A stretch of 64,000 nucleotides of DNA from Streptomyces sp. STR69 (GTDB lineage: Bacteria > Actinomycetota > Actinomycetes > Streptomycetales > Streptomycetaceae): positions 295,253-359,252 of the forward strand of contig NZ_JALJRY010000001.1 of the NCBI RefSeq assembly GCF_024519455.1, read 5' to 3'. Position numbers and translations under genes: made by a program. The notes under the pieces are model-generated. The model was given only the letters and a program-made list of their open reading frames with translations. It was not told the DNA's origin and made no database searches. Shown here in pieces: positions 45,986 through 54,889 of the stretch (position 1 is its first letter; each line of letters opens with the position of its first letter).

Positions 45986-46891
45986 TCATTTCGAGGTTCC
46001 GTTCCGCAGGCGGAAGAACCCTTTCCAGCCCGCCCCGCTCTTTTCGGGGACGAGAGATTCGGTGATGCCGCTGGCCCCCGGATTCCGGCGGGGCAGCGCG
46101 GTGGGCGCGGTGAACTGCGGCGGCGCGGGCGCCGGTTCACGACGGCGTACGACGGGCCCCTCGGGCAGCGCCCGGACCGGGATCGGCACGGGGCTGTCCG
46201 CGCACTCCAACAGTCCCTCGGCGAGCATCCGCGCGACCTCGGCGGTGACCGGGTAGACCCCGCGCCCGGTACGGAAGGCGAGATCGCGGGCGGTACGGCG
46301 GCCGTCGACATGGGCGAGCAACTCCCGTTGCAGGATGCCGAGTCCGGCCTCGGCGGGGACCTCGGCCGGGGCCCGGGGGCGTTCCCGGTCGGGCCGTACG
46401 GGATACGGGAGCGCGGAGATCGCGGCGAGTTTGCGGGCCCCGTCCTGGAGCAGCCGGATCGGGGGTTCGCCGATGCCGACGGGGGCGAACGGCCTTGCGT
46501 CCGGGGCGCGTTCGCAGTTGTCGACGTCTCCGGCGACGACCGCGAAGGCCGCGTCGTGCAGGGCCAGCACACACACGATCCGCAACTGGGCGGCGCCCGC
46601 GTACCCGTGGGCGATCAGCCCGGCCACCGGCCAGCGCGAGCCGCCCGACTCCCGTACCAGTTCGGCCCATTGCTCGCCGCTGATCCGGCCGGAGCGCAGC
46701 AGCAGCGCCTCGGGGCCCGGCGCGCCGGGACTCTCCACCGCGATGACGAGCCCGCCGCGCAGATGGAAGATCCCGCCGGGTCTGCCGGACACCCGCAGTC
46801 CCCCGGTGAACTCCTCGCGCCCACAGGCCGAAAGAGCCGCCGCGAGCAGGTCGTGACCGACCCGGCCGAGGGAATCCCGAATGCCCGACAT
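45986..46891 (-). CDS. DUF4388-like (PATAN) regulatory protein
   Basis: 301 residues from ATG 46891, with AGGGGAGTG immediately upstream. The N-terminal part (FTGGLRVSGRPGGIFHLRGG, then VIAVESPGAPGPEALLLRSGRISG) is the DUF4388 fold seen in proteins linked to GTPase/roadblock modules. The middle contains a helical domain (DLAFRTGRGVYPVTAEVARML) resembling a winged helix. It is the first gene of the roadblock operon and lies 42 bp before the next gene. Confidence 0.75.
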   Translation of the reverse strand: MSGIRDSLGRVGHDLLAAALSACGREEFTGGLRVSGRPGGIFHLRGGLVIAVESPGAPGPEALLLRSGRISGEQWAELVRESGGSRWPVAGLIAHGYAGAAQLRIVCVLALHDAAFAVVAGDVDNCERAPDARPFAPVGIGEPPIRLLQDGARKLAAISALPYPVRPDRERPRAPAEVPAEAGLGILQRELLAHVDGRRTARDLAFRTGRGVYPVTAEVARMLAEGLLECADSPVPIPVRALPEGPVVRRREPAPAPPQFTAPTALPRRNPGASGITESLVPEKSGAGWKGFFRLRNGTSK

Positions 46892-47068
46892 CACTCCCCT
46901 AGGCTTTTCGTACACGCACCTGACGTGTAGCGCTGAGGGGTGAAGGTGTATCAGTCCGAGCGCATATTCCGGACGGGTTCTTCCTACCTGCCTGCGGGTG
47001 ACGGAAGTTGAGAATTCCCGCCGTTCGATTTCCTTTGTACGGCGCTCATTTGACCGAAAGGGGCCGGG

Positions 47069-48046
47069 TCAGTCACCGGTCGGGACGGGCCGGTCGCCGG
47101 TGCCCAACACCCTTACGGGCAACGGCCGCAGGGCCTCACGGAGGGCGGCGGCCAGCTCCTGGTACTCGGCGCGGCGGGCGGCGCCGGTGCGCATCGCGAG
47201 GGCGATCCGGCGGGTCGGGGCGGGCTCGGTGAAGTAGCCGGTGAGGAGCTGGTCGCTGCGGGTGGTCTCGACCCGTACGGCGGTGCGCGGCAGCAGCGTG
47301 ACCCCGAGCCCGCCGGCGACGAGCTGCACCAGCGTGGAGAGCCCGGCGGCCGTCGTGGTGACCGGGGCGTCCGCGCGGCCCGCCTCCCGGCAGATGTCGA
47401 GAGCCTGGTCGCGCAGGCAATGCCCCTCGTCCAGGAGCAGCAGGTTCAGCTCGCGCAACGCCTCGCGCGGGATGCCGCTGCGCCCGCCGAGCGGATGATC
47501 AAGAGGCGTGACGAGCACGAAGTCCTCGTCGAACAGCGGGAGTTCGACCACCCCGGGCACACCGAGGGGCACGGCGAGCAGCAGCAGGTCGAGCCGTCCG
47601 GTGGTCAGTCCGTCGAGCAGGTTCGCGGTCTGTTCCTCGTGCACCTGGAGGTCGAGGTCCGGGTACCGGTCGTGCACCAGCCGCAGCACGGTCGGCAGCA
47701 GATACGGCGCGACGGTCGGGATGACCCCGAGGCGCAGCGCCCCGGTGAAGGGGGCCCGCACGGCCTCCGCCTCCGCCAGCAGCGCCCCGACCTCGTCCAG
47801 CACGGCCCGCGCCCGTACGGCGAGCCGCTCGCCGGCGGGCGAGAGCAGCACCTTGCGGGTGGTGCGCTCCAGGAGGGTGACGCCGAGGGTGTCCTCCAGG
47901 GCGGCGACGGCACCGGACAGGGCGGGCTGGCTCATGCCGATCGCGGCGGCGGCGTCCCGGAAGTGGAGGTGCTCGGCGACCGCGGAGAAGGCGCGCAGCT
48001 GGGCCAGGCTGGGCTGGCGTCTCTTACTTGTATTACTAACGGTCAC
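47069..48046 (-). CDS. oxyR: Hydrogen-peroxide sensor OxyR (LysR family)
   Basis: 325 residues from GTG 48046 (VTVSNTSKRRQPSLAQLRAF). HTH: HFRDAAAAIGMSQPALSGAV. The redox cysteines are Cys210 and Cys219 (LDEGHCLRDQALDICREA), with the same eight-residue spacing as in E. coli. Oxidation to a disulfide activates ahpCD transcription. It is divergent from ahpC across a 134-bp promoter region. Confidence 0.95.
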   Translation of the reverse strand: MTVSNTSKRRQPSLAQLRAFSAVAEHLHFRDAAAAIGMSQPALSGAVAALEDTLGVTLLERTTRKVLLSPAGERLAVRARAVLDEVGALLAEAEAVRAPFTGALRLGVIPTVAPYLLPTVLRLVHDRYPDLDLQVHEEQTANLLDGLTTGRLDLLLLAVPLGVPGVVELPLFDEDFVLVTPLDHPLGGRSGIPREALRELNLLLLDEGHCLRDQALDICREAGRADAPVTTTAAGLSTLVQLVAGGLGVTLLPRTAVRVETTRSDQLLTGYFTEPAPTRRIALAMRTGAARRAEYQELAAALREALRPLPVRVLGTGDRPVPTGD

Positions 48047-48180
48047 TGATAACCGCCTCCGATCAACACGCCCCAGTGTAGCTATTTCCACAATCAATGC
48101 ACGTTGTGCCAGGATCTGGGCCGACCAACCCATGAGAAGCACCCATTCCGCTTGGGTGTTTTCCGCTGCAAGGAGAGCCA
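48047..48180. promoter_or_regulatory. oxyR-ahpC divergent promoter region
   Basis: The 134 bp are more AT-rich than the surroundings. An interrupted palindrome CGGT-N8-ACCG (48040-48055) overlaps the oxyR start and may serve autoregulation. I see no unambiguous LysR T-N11-A box. AGGAG lies just before the ahpC GTG. Confidence 0.5.
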
Positions 48181-48735
48181 GTGCTCACTGTCGGTGACAA
48201 GTTCCCGTCGTTCGATCTGACCGCCTGTGTCTCGCTGGAGAACGGCAAGGAGTTCCAGCGGATCGACCACAAGACCTACGAGGGCAAGTGGAAGATCGTC
48301 TTCGCGTGGCCCAAGGACTTCACCTTCGTGTGCCCCACCGAGATCGCCGCCTTCGGCAGGCTGAACGACGAGTTCGCCGACCGTGACGCCCAGGTGCTCG
48401 GCTTCTCCGGCGACTCCGAGTACGTCCACCACGCCTGGCGCAAGGACCACGACGACCTGCGCGACCTGCCGTTCCCGATGCTGGCCGACTCCCGGCACGA
48501 GCTGATGCGGGACCTCGGCATCGAGGGCGAGGACGGCTTCGCCAAGCGCGCGGTGTTCATCGTGGACCAGAACAACGAGATCCAGTTCGCCATGGTGACC
48601 GCGGGCTCGGTCGGCCGTAACCCCAAGGAGGTCCTGCGGGTCCTCGACGCGCTCCAGACGGACGAGCTCTGCCCGTGCAACTGGACCAAGGGCGAGGCCA
48701 CGCTGGACGCGGGCGCGCTGCTCGCCGGGAAGTGA
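48181..48735 (+). CDS. ahpC: Alkyl hydroperoxide reductase AhpC (peroxiredoxin)
   Basis: 184 residues from GTG 48181. Peroxidatic Cys51 sits in FTFVCPTE. The C-terminal DELCPCNW provides the resolving cysteines Cys164/Cys166, as in actinobacterial AhpC. It reduces organic and hydrogen peroxides using AhpD as electron donor. It is 6 bp ahead of ahpD. Confidence 0.97.
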   Translation: MLTVGDKFPSFDLTACVSLENGKEFQRIDHKTYEGKWKIVFAWPKDFTFVCPTEIAAFGRLNDEFADRDAQVLGFSGDSEYVHHAWRKDHDDLRDLPFPMLADSRHELMRDLGIEGEDGFAKRAVFIVDQNNEIQFAMVTAGSVGRNPKEVLRVLDALQTDELCPCNWTKGEATLDAGALLAGK

Positions 48736-48741
48736 GCCGAC

Positions 48742-49281
48742 ATGTCGCTGGACGCCCTGAAGTCCGCCATACCGGACTACGCCAAGGACCTGAAGCTCAA
48801 CCTCGGTTCGGTCGTCGGCAACTCCGACCTGCCGGCACAGCAGCTGTGGGGGACGGTCCTTGCGACGGCGATCGCGTCCCGATCGCCGCTCGTGCTGCGG
48901 GAGTTGGCGCCGGAGGCGAAGGCTCACCTGTCGCCGGAGGCGTACACCGCCGCCAAGGCCGCCGCCGCTGTCATGGCGATGAACAACGTCTTCTACCGGA
49001 CGCGGCACCTGTTGTCCGACCATGAGTACGGCACCCTGCGGGCGGGGCTGCGGATGAACGTCATCGGCAACCCCGGGGTCGACAAGGTCGACTTCGAGTT
49101 GTGGTCGTTCGCCGTGTCCGCGATCAACGGGTGCGGGATGTGTCTCGACTCGCACGAGCAGGTGCTGCGCAAGGCGGGGGTCGAACGGGACGTGATCCAG
49201 GAGGCGTTCAAGATCGCGGCGGTGGTCGAGGCGGTGGGGGTGACGTTGGAGGCGGAGGCGGTACTGGCACCTCTCGACTGA
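48742..49281 (+). CDS. ahpD: Alkyl hydroperoxidase AhpD
   Basis: 179 residues. The CxxC of the carboxymuconolactone-decarboxylase/AhpD fold is C131-GM-C134 with the relay His138 ([16 protein letters not shown]). It transfers electrons from lipoamide-type partners to AhpC. Co-transcribed with ahpC and controlled by the divergent OxyR. Confidence 0.97.
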   Translation: MSLDALKSAIPDYAKDLKLNLGSVVGNSDLPAQQLWGTVLATAIASRSPLVLRELAPEAKAHLSPEAYTAAKAAAAVMAMNNVFYRTRHLLSDHEYGTLRAGLRMNVIGNPGVDKVDFELWSFAVSAINGCGMCLDSHEQVLRKAGVERDVIQEAFKIAAVVEAVGVTLEAEAVLAPLD

Positions 49282-49312
49282 CGGCGAACGGGTGGTGGGT
49301 GGGAAATTGCGT

Positions 49313-50635
49313 TTACGGGGCCTGGTCCGGGGGTGAGGTGTCCGCCGGCGTCGATGAGACCGCCGTAGCCCCCCTCGGCTTCGGGGAGAGCCGTGGGGGC
49401 GGTTCCGTGCCCTGGGCGTACGCCTTCAGGTAGCTCACCACCGTGTTGGTGACTGCCACCAGGGGGACTGCCACCACCGCTCCGCCGATCCCGGCGATCA
49501 TGCCGCCCGCCGCGACCGACAGGACCACCGCGAGGGGGTGGACCCGCACCGCGCGGCCCAGGATGAAGGGCTGGAGGATGTGGCCCTCGATCTGCTGGAC
49601 GGCGAGGACGACGCCGAGGGTGAACAGGGCCGTGACGACGCCCTGGGTGACCAGCGCGACGACGACCGCCAGCGCGCCGGAGGCCACCGCGCCCACCAGC
49701 GGGATGAACGAGAACAGGAAGATGAAGACGGCGAGCGGCACGGCCATCGGTACGCCGAGGAAGTAGATGCCGATGCCGATGCAGGTGGCGTCGATGAGGG
49801 CGACTATCACCGTGCCGCGGACGTAGGCCGTCAGTGTGCGCCAGGCGCGCGGGCCCGCGCCCGCCATCGCCGGCCGGGCCGCCGCGGGCACCAGTTTCAG
49901 TGTCCACTGCCAGATGCGCGGGCCGTCGTAGAGGAGGAAGAGGGTCGAGAAGACCGTCAGGAGGATGCCGGTCAGGGCCTCGACGATGACCTGGACGCCC
50001 TCCAGGCCGGCCGAGGTGATCTGGTCGGTGTTGGCGCCGATGGCCTCGCGGAGGTTCTTCGCGATCTGGTTGATCTGCTTCTCGGTGACGTGGAACGGGC
50101 CCTTGAGCAGCCAGTTGCGCAGATCGTCGACGCCGTTCTGGACCTGGTCGGAGAGGTTGTCGATGTTGGCCATGACCTGCCAGGTCACGAACCAGCCGAT
50201 CAGCCCCATCACGACGAAGCCGAGGATCGCGGTGAGCGCCGTGGCCACCCCGCGCGGGAAGCCGTAGCGGATCAGGCGGGCGACGGTGGGCTGCAGCAGG
50301 GCCGTGATCAACAGTGCGGCGACGAAGGCCAGGACCACCAGTTGGACGGCGCTGATGACTCGCATCAGCACCCAGACCGTGCCGGCCAGGATCAGCAGCC
50401 GCCAGCCCGCCTCGGCGGCCACTCGCACCCCCCAGGGCACGGCGAGCGCGGGGTCGGGCCGGTCCCGGGCGATGACGACGGGTACGGGTTCCGGGGGTCG
50501 GGTGTCGTCGGCGGGCGGCTCCGGCTCGGCCTCGGTGTGTTCCTTCTCCACCTCGGCACGGCGCTCGTCCAAGCGCTCCCCCATCTCGCTCAGCCCGTTG
50601 CCGAGCCGACCGAGCCACCCTGGCACTCGCGACAT
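49313..50635 (-). CDS. AI-2E family transporter
   Basis: 440 residues from ATG 50635 (MSRVPGWLGRLGNG). About 70 charged residues are followed by roughly eight membrane helices in the paired arrangement of the AI-2E (YdiK/PerM) family, including the conserved FLFSFIPLVGAVASG and the GHILQPFILGRAVRVHPLAV segment. A Pro-rich C-terminus follows. Transport substrate is unknown. The gene is downstream of, and separated by a terminator from, the SLT gene. Confidence 0.9.
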   Translation of the reverse strand: MSRVPGWLGRLGNGLSEMGERLDERRAEVEKEHTEAEPEPPADDTRPPEPVPVVIARDRPDPALAVPWGVRVAAEAGWRLLILAGTVWVLMRVISAVQLVVLAFVAALLITALLQPTVARLIRYGFPRGVATALTAILGFVVMGLIGWFVTWQVMANIDNLSDQVQNGVDDLRNWLLKGPFHVTEKQINQIAKNLREAIGANTDQITSAGLEGVQVIVEALTGILLTVFSTLFLLYDGPRIWQWTLKLVPAAARPAMAGAGPRAWRTLTAYVRGTVIVALIDATCIGIGIYFLGVPMAVPLAVFIFLFSFIPLVGAVASGALAVVVALVTQGVVTALFTLGVVLAVQQIEGHILQPFILGRAVRVHPLAVVLSVAAGGMIAGIGGAVVAVPLVAVTNTVVSYLKAYAQGTEPPPRLSPKPRGATAVSSTPADTSPPDQAP

Positions 50636-50706
50636 GATCCGCCCTCTTCCCCCGTCCGTCCCCACCACTCCCCCCAGGAGCCACTGCGTGTCCGACCGTA
50701 CAGGGC

Positions 50707-50741
50707 GAAGGCCCCTCCCCCTAGGACGGGGAGGGGCCTTC
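50707..50741 (-). terminator. Intrinsic terminator of the SLT gene
   Basis: GAAGGCCCCTCCCC (50707-50720) pairs perfectly with GGGGAGGGGCCTTC (50728-50741), with a 7-nt loop. It lies 33 nt beyond the SLT stop codon. Confidence 0.8.
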
Positions 50742-50773
50742 TGAGGTTGAGCGGCCCGGAACGGGCGTACGAC

Positions 50774-51463
50774 CTAGTACCAGCTGTTCGCCTGCCAGAA
50801 CGACCAGGCCTCGCACGGGCTGCCGTAGCGGCTGTCCATGTAGTTGAGGCCCCACTTGATCTGGGTGGCGGGGTTGGTCTGCCAGTCGGAACCGGCGGAG
50901 GCGTACTTGCCTGCGGGCAGTGCCTGGAAGAGACCGTAGGCGCCGGAGGAGGCGTTGACGGCGTGGTAGTTCCAGCCGGACTCGTGCGACACGATGTTGC
51001 TGAAGCACTGGAACTGGCCGCTCGGCACCATCTGGGCTGCCATGGCCTGGATCTGCGCGACCGTGTACGAGCTCTGCACGGGGAAGCTGGAGGAGGAACG
51101 GCTCGCCGCGGACTTCGCCTCGGCACGCTCCTTCGCAGCCTTCTCCGCCTTTTCGGCGGCGGCCTTCTTGGCGACCGCGGTCTTCGCGGCGGCCAGGCGG
51201 GCCGACTCCTCGGCGTCCTTCTTGGCGCTCGCGTCGGCCTGGATCGCCTGGGCGTCGGCCTGCTGCGTCAAGGAGGCGGTCTGCACCTGGGCCTGCTGGC
51301 CCGTGGGGATGTCCGCCAGGAGCGTGGTGTCGGCTGCCGTCGTCTCGGCGTCATTGTTCTGCGCCTGAGCGACGCTGCCAGAGGCAACGCCCACGACGCT
51401 TCCGACGGCGGTGACCGCGGTGGCCGAAGCCACTGCGAATCCCCGGACCGAAATCCGGCTCAC
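50774..51463 (-). CDS. Secreted SLT-type transglycosylase with coiled-coil spacer
   Basis: 229 residues from GTG 51463, with AAGGAA close upstream. An ATG at 51481 is an alternative. A signal peptide ends at about residue 34 (VAQAQ). Residues 65-122 are an Ala/Lys/Glu-rich coiled coil. The C-terminal lysozyme-like domain (about 130-229) shows catalytic Glu161 (IVSHESGWNYHAVN), then SGAYGLFQALPAGKY and YMDSRYGSPCEAW. It cleaves peptidoglycan during growth or germination. A long 5' leader with a Crp-like site precedes it. Confidence 0.9.
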   Translation of the reverse strand: MSRISVRGFAVASATAVTAVGSVVGVASGSVAQAQNNDAETTAADTTLLADIPTGQQAQVQTASLTQQADAQAIQADASAKKDAEESARLAAAKTAVAKKAAAEKAEKAAKERAEAKSAASRSSSSFPVQSSYTVAQIQAMAAQMVPSGQFQCFSNIVSHESGWNYHAVNASSGAYGLFQALPAGKYASAGSDWQTNPATQIKWGLNYMDSRYGSPCEAWSFWQANSWY

Positions 51464-51865
51464 ACGGTTTCCTTCCAGCATCGTCCGCTTCGGTGACCCT
51501 GGCGGACGCAATCGTGCCCCTGAACGCTGGCCTCCCAACTACGGGGTCACGGGAGGCACGGGCCCGGTGGGCAACTCCCGCTCGGGGAGCGCCGCGTGAA
51601 GAAGCGGGCGGCATACGACTTCGCTGTGGAGTTGGTGGTGATGCTCAAGTTGGTGCGTACCGCTGGGGGTACACGTGTGTCGTATGCGGGGCCTGACAGG
51701 AATGAGACTCTGCCGTAACCGGACGCCGAGTGGCAATTCTGAGTTGCGTGTGAAAGCTCACATCCCGTTTGCCCCAGGGGATTTGGAGAAACAGCGGGAC
51801 GCCAAAGCGCCGCCCCGCTAAGCTCTTCGGCTTCGCGGGACGGCGCCAACTGGCCTGTAACTACC
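51464..51865. other. Long intergenic leader between SLT and phoH-like genes
   Basis: 402 bp. Both flanking genes are on the minus strand, so this is the SLT leader and the phoH 3' region. It holds a Crp-like site (51749-51762) and a candidate minus-strand promoter (TTGCCA and CAGAGT near 51735-51705). I looked for the ydaO/c-di-AMP riboswitch found before similar genes and did not see its conserved blocks. Open frames here have poor codon bias. Confidence 0.5.
51749..51762. promoter_or_regulatory. Crp-like binding site
   Basis: TGTGAAAGCTCACA contains GTG-N6-CAC, the core of Streptomyces Crp sites, with five-base arms TGTGA/TCACA. It is about 290 nt upstream of the SLT start, near a possible distal promoter. 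Confidence 0.45.
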
Positions 51866-53191
51866 TCAGATTTGGCCGTCCTCCAGCATTTCGGTCACAA
51901 GCGCCGCGATCTGGGACCTCTCGGACCTGGTGAGCGTCACATGCGCGAAGAGCGGGTGGCCCTTCAGCTTCTCCACCACGGCGACGACCCCGTCGTAGCG
52001 GCCGACCCTCAGGTTGTCCCGCTGGGCCACGTCATGGGTGAGAACCACCCGTGAATTGGCGCCGATCCGGGACAGGACGGTCAGCAGGACGTTCCGCTCC
52101 AGGGACTGCGCCTCATCCACGATCACGAACGCGTCGTGCAGTGAACGGCCGCGGATGTGGGTGAGCGGCAGGACCTCCAGCATTCCGCGGGCGGTGACCT
52201 CCTCGATGACCTCGCGGCTGGTGACCGCGGACAGCGTGTCGAAGACCGCCTGGGCCCAGGGGCCCATCTTGTCGGCCTCGGAGCCGGGCAGATAGCCCAG
52301 TTCCTGTCCGCCCACCGCGTACAGCGGCCGGAAGACCATGACCTTCTTGTGCTGGCGGCGCTCCAGGACCGCCTCCAGGCCCGCGCAGAGCGCGAGCGCG
52401 GACTTGCCGGTGCCGGCCCGGCCTCCCATGGACAGGATCCCGATGTCCGGGTCGAGCAGCAGATCCAGCGCGATGCGCTGCTCCGCGCTGCGGCCCTTGA
52501 TACCGAAGGCCTCCCGGTCGCCGCGCACCAGCCGGACGTTGCCGTCGGCGGTGACCCGGCCCAGCGCCTTGCCGCGCTCGGACTGGATGGTCAGCCCGGT
52601 GTGCACGGGAAGGTCTGCCGCTTCCGGGACGTAGACATGGCCCTCCTCGAAGAGGATGTCCACCTGTTCGCCCGGCAGGGTCAGTTCGGACATTCCGGTC
52701 CAGCCGGAGGAGCCCGTGATGGCCAGTTCCGCGCGGTACTCCTCGGCGAGGAGCCCGACGGACGAGGCCTTGATCCTGAGCGGAAGGTCCTTCGACACGA
52801 CGGTGACGTCGTACCCCTCGGCCTGCAGGTTGCGGGCGACCGCGAGGATGCGGGAGTCGTTGTCCCCCAGGCGGTACCCACTGGGCAGCACGCTGGGGTC
52901 CGAGTGGTTGAGCTCGACCCTGACGGTGCCGCCGAGTTCCCCGATCGGGATGGGGGCGTCGAGGCGACCGTGCCGGACCCGGAACTCGTCGAGCAGGCGC
53001 AGGGCCTGCCGGGCGAAGTAGCCGAGTTCGGGATGGTGCCGCTTGGCCTCCAGCTCTGTGACCACGACGATCGGCAGCACGACTTCGTGCTCGTCGAAGC
53101 GGTTCAGTGCGTTCGGGTCGGCCAGCAGAACGCTGGTGTCGAGAACATAGGTGCGCCGGTCAGGCATACGGCGCTTTGTGCTGGTCACCAC
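51866..53191 (-). CDS. PIN-PhoH ATPase (PhoH2-like)
   Basis: 441 residues from GTG 53191. The N-terminal PIN nuclease domain ([16 protein letters not shown] with Asp18; [19 protein letters not shown] with Asp110/Asp112) is joined to a PhoH RNA helicase-like ATPase (Walker [11 protein letters not shown] at 256-265; Walker [11 protein letters not shown]). Such fusions unwind and cleave RNA in vitro. An upstream palindrome may control expression. Confidence 0.93.
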   Translation of the reverse strand: MVTSTKRRMPDRRTYVLDTSVLLADPNALNRFDEHEVVLPIVVVTELEAKRHHPELGYFARQALRLLDEFRVRHGRLDAPIPIGELGGTVRVELNHSDPSVLPSGYRLGDNDSRILAVARNLQAEGYDVTVVSKDLPLRIKASSVGLLAEEYRAELAITGSSGWTGMSELTLPGEQVDILFEEGHVYVPEAADLPVHTGLTIQSERGKALGRVTADGNVRLVRGDREAFGIKGRSAEQRIALDLLLDPDIGILSMGGRAGTGKSALALCAGLEAVLERRQHKKVMVFRPLYAVGGQELGYLPGSEADKMGPWAQAVFDTLSAVTSREVIEEVTARGMLEVLPLTHIRGRSLHDAFVIVDEAQSLERNVLLTVLSRIGANSRVVLTHDVAQRDNLRVGRYDGVVAVVEKLKGHPLFAHVTLTRSERSQIAALVTEMLEDGQI

Positions 53192-53501
53192 GGAAGGACG
53201 TACCCCCTCGGAAGAGGTCGGGGAGCGACGGAGAGGAGCTGGACCGGTCCAGGCCGCGATGCGCGGGCCGGAGACCGGCCCTCCGTCTCGCCCGTACTGA
53301 CCGCACGGTCGAACTGGTGCAAAGGGCCTCCCGGGCGGACGGCCCCGTGCCGTCCGCTGAGATACGACACCCGTGGTTCGGGCGTCGACCTGCTTGGCTT
53401 ATGCCCTCGAACATGCGCCGCCATGCCACGGCATATGACGACGCCCTGGTGAACTCCTTGTTACTTGTGCACCAAACGGGGTAGTCAGAGCGACTTGACC
53501 G
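53192..53501. other. Intergenic region between uppS and the phoH-like gene
   Basis: 310 bp, both neighbours on the minus strand. It contains the perfect palindrome CTGGACCGGTCCAG (53239-53252) and an AT-richer stretch near the end of uppS (53430-53490). No gene or clear terminator was seen. Confidence 0.5.
53239..53252. promoter_or_regulatory. Perfect 14-bp palindrome upstream of the phoH-like gene
   Basis: CTGGACCGGTCCAG lies 48-61 nt upstream of the GTG start, a usual operator position. The binding protein is unknown. Confidence 0.4.
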
Positions 53502-54275
53502 TCATCCGCCGTAACGTCGGTGTCGCGCGGCGTAGTCGCGCATCGCGCGCAGGAAGTCGACCTTGCGGAAGGCAGGCCAGAAGACTTCACAGAAGTAGTA
53601 CTCGGAGTGGGCCGTCTGCCAGAGCATGAATCCGGACAGCCGCTGCTCTCCGCTGGTACGGATCACCAGATCGGGGTCGGGCTGTGCGCCCGTGTAGAGG
53701 TGCTTGCCGATGAGGTCGACGTCCACGTGGTCCGCGAGCTCCTCCATGGAGGTGCCCTTGTCGGCGGCGTCCAGGATCATCGAGCGGACCGCGTCGGCGA
53801 TCTCCTGCCGGCCGCCGTAGCCGATGGCGACATTGACGAGTATCCCGTCGATGTGCGCGGTGGACTCCTCCGCCTCCTTGAGGACGGACTGCATCCCGGA
53901 CGGCAGCAGGTCGAGGGTGCCGACGTGGTGGACGCGCCAACGGCCGTCCGCGGCAAGGGAACTGACGACGTTCTCGATGATGCCGAGCAGCGGGCCGAGT
54001 TCCTCGGCGGGGCGGTCGAAGTTGTCCGTCGACAGGAGCCAGAGGGTGACGACCTCGACGTCCGTCTCACTGCACCAGCCGAGGAACTCCTCGATCTTGT
54101 CGCCGCCGGCCTGGTGGCCCTGGACGGTGGTGGAGCCCGCGGCCTTCGCCCAGCGCCGGTTGCCGTCCATGATGACGCCGATGTGCTTGGGCACCGACGC
54201 GTGGTCGAGATGGCCTCCCACCCTGCGTGCGTAGAACCTGACCAGCAGGCGGCGCAGGGTGTCGCGCACGTTCAC
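53502..54275 (-). CDS. uppS: Isoprenyl transferase (cis-prenyltransferase, UppS family)
   Basis: 257 residues from GTG 54275. Catalytic Asp37 in IMDGNRRWAK, the substrate-binding TLWLLSTDNFDRP, and the C-terminal RTSGEQRLSGFMLWQ with EYYF are diagnostic. It condenses IPP into Z-prenyl diphosphates for undecaprenyl or shorter carriers. Actinomycetes often have two or more paralogues, so this need not be the main undecaprenyl synthase. A transcription terminator lies between it and any more distant promoter. Confidence 0.93.
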   Translation of the reverse strand: MNVRDTLRRLLVRFYARRVGGHLDHASVPKHIGVIMDGNRRWAKAAGSTTVQGHQAGGDKIEEFLGWCSETDVEVVTLWLLSTDNFDRPAEELGPLLGIIENVVSSLAADGRWRVHHVGTLDLLPSGMQSVLKEAEESTAHIDGILVNVAIGYGGRQEIADAVRSMILDAADKGTSMEELADHVDVDLIGKHLYTGAQPDPDLVIRTSGEQRLSGFMLWQTAHSEYYFCEVFWPAFRKVDFLRAMRDYAARHRRYGG

Positions 54276-54435
54276 GTGTTGTCAGCCCCTCCGTGGATGG
54301 CAGTCCCCGGCGTCGAAGCCTACCCCCGCTGGAGCCCGGTTCCCCCAAGGGGTGTCTGGGCTCATCCCGGTTCGGCACGAAGGTCGGTCTCGGCGTCGGC
54401 CGGTGCGGGGCGCGGGGGTCGTCACCGCGGGGCAC

Positions 54436-54477
54436 AAAAAATCGGGCCGGTCCGTGGGGGGGATACGGACCGGCCCG
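54436..54477 (-). terminator. Orphan minus-strand intrinsic terminator
   Basis: CGGGCCGGTCCGT (54443-54455) and ACGGACCGGCCCG (54465-54477) form a perfect 13-bp stem with 9-nt loop. On the minus strand it is followed by U6 (A run at 54436-54441). No minus-strand gene lies upstream of it until 56075, so it ends an unseen transcript or acts as an attenuator before uppS. Confidence 0.8.
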
Positions 54478-54889
54478 AGGGGGGGTTTCCACCATAACCC
54501 TTCGTAAGTGATGCTGCGTGCATCGGCGTGCCACAACTACTCTCCGAAGTCGGCCGACAACACGACGAGGGGCCCGGAAGTCCTGATTCCAGCCCTGATC
54601 ATGGCTGGTTCACAGTGGATTACGAGGAGAACGTGCAGGTTTTCCGCCACCCCCGGCGCGTCGCTCTCAGGGGTGACACCGCCAGTGAACGTCCGCTTGA
54701 CGGGGCATGGCACCGCGCAGCCCCCTCCACCGCGCGGTGCCGACCGCGCAGCTTTGCTCACGCGAATTACCTTGGTCCGAACTTACGTGAGGAGATGGCC
54801 GGGAAGCGAGTCGATCTCGATAACGATGTGGAAACCGCGTGGAGGTGCGGAGGACGTCCGGTGACCTAGTTCGGCCCTAGCGTCGGGGC
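54478..54889. other. Region with possible small RNA or weak ORF
   Basis: About 410 bp, clearly less GC-rich than its neighbours. A plus-strand frame 54528-54869 (113 codons from GTG) reads a moderately protein-like stretch (WFTVDYEENVQVFRHPRRV), but codon bias is poor. On the minus strand the region leads into the terminator at 54436-54477. I cannot decide between a small gene and a noncoding RNA. Confidence 0.35.

Noticed and set aside
45124..46891. Complete conservon (cvn operon)
   Set aside because: No sensor kinase and no GTPase gene is present; only roadblock and DUF4388-like genes.
51547..51849. 100-codon minus-strand frame in the SLT leader
   Set aside because: Poor third-position GC, no ribosome-binding site and no family-like sequence.
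51464..51865. c-di-AMP (ydaO) riboswitch before the SLT gene
   Set aside because: The conserved blocks could not be found by eye on the minus strand; a covariance-model search would decide.
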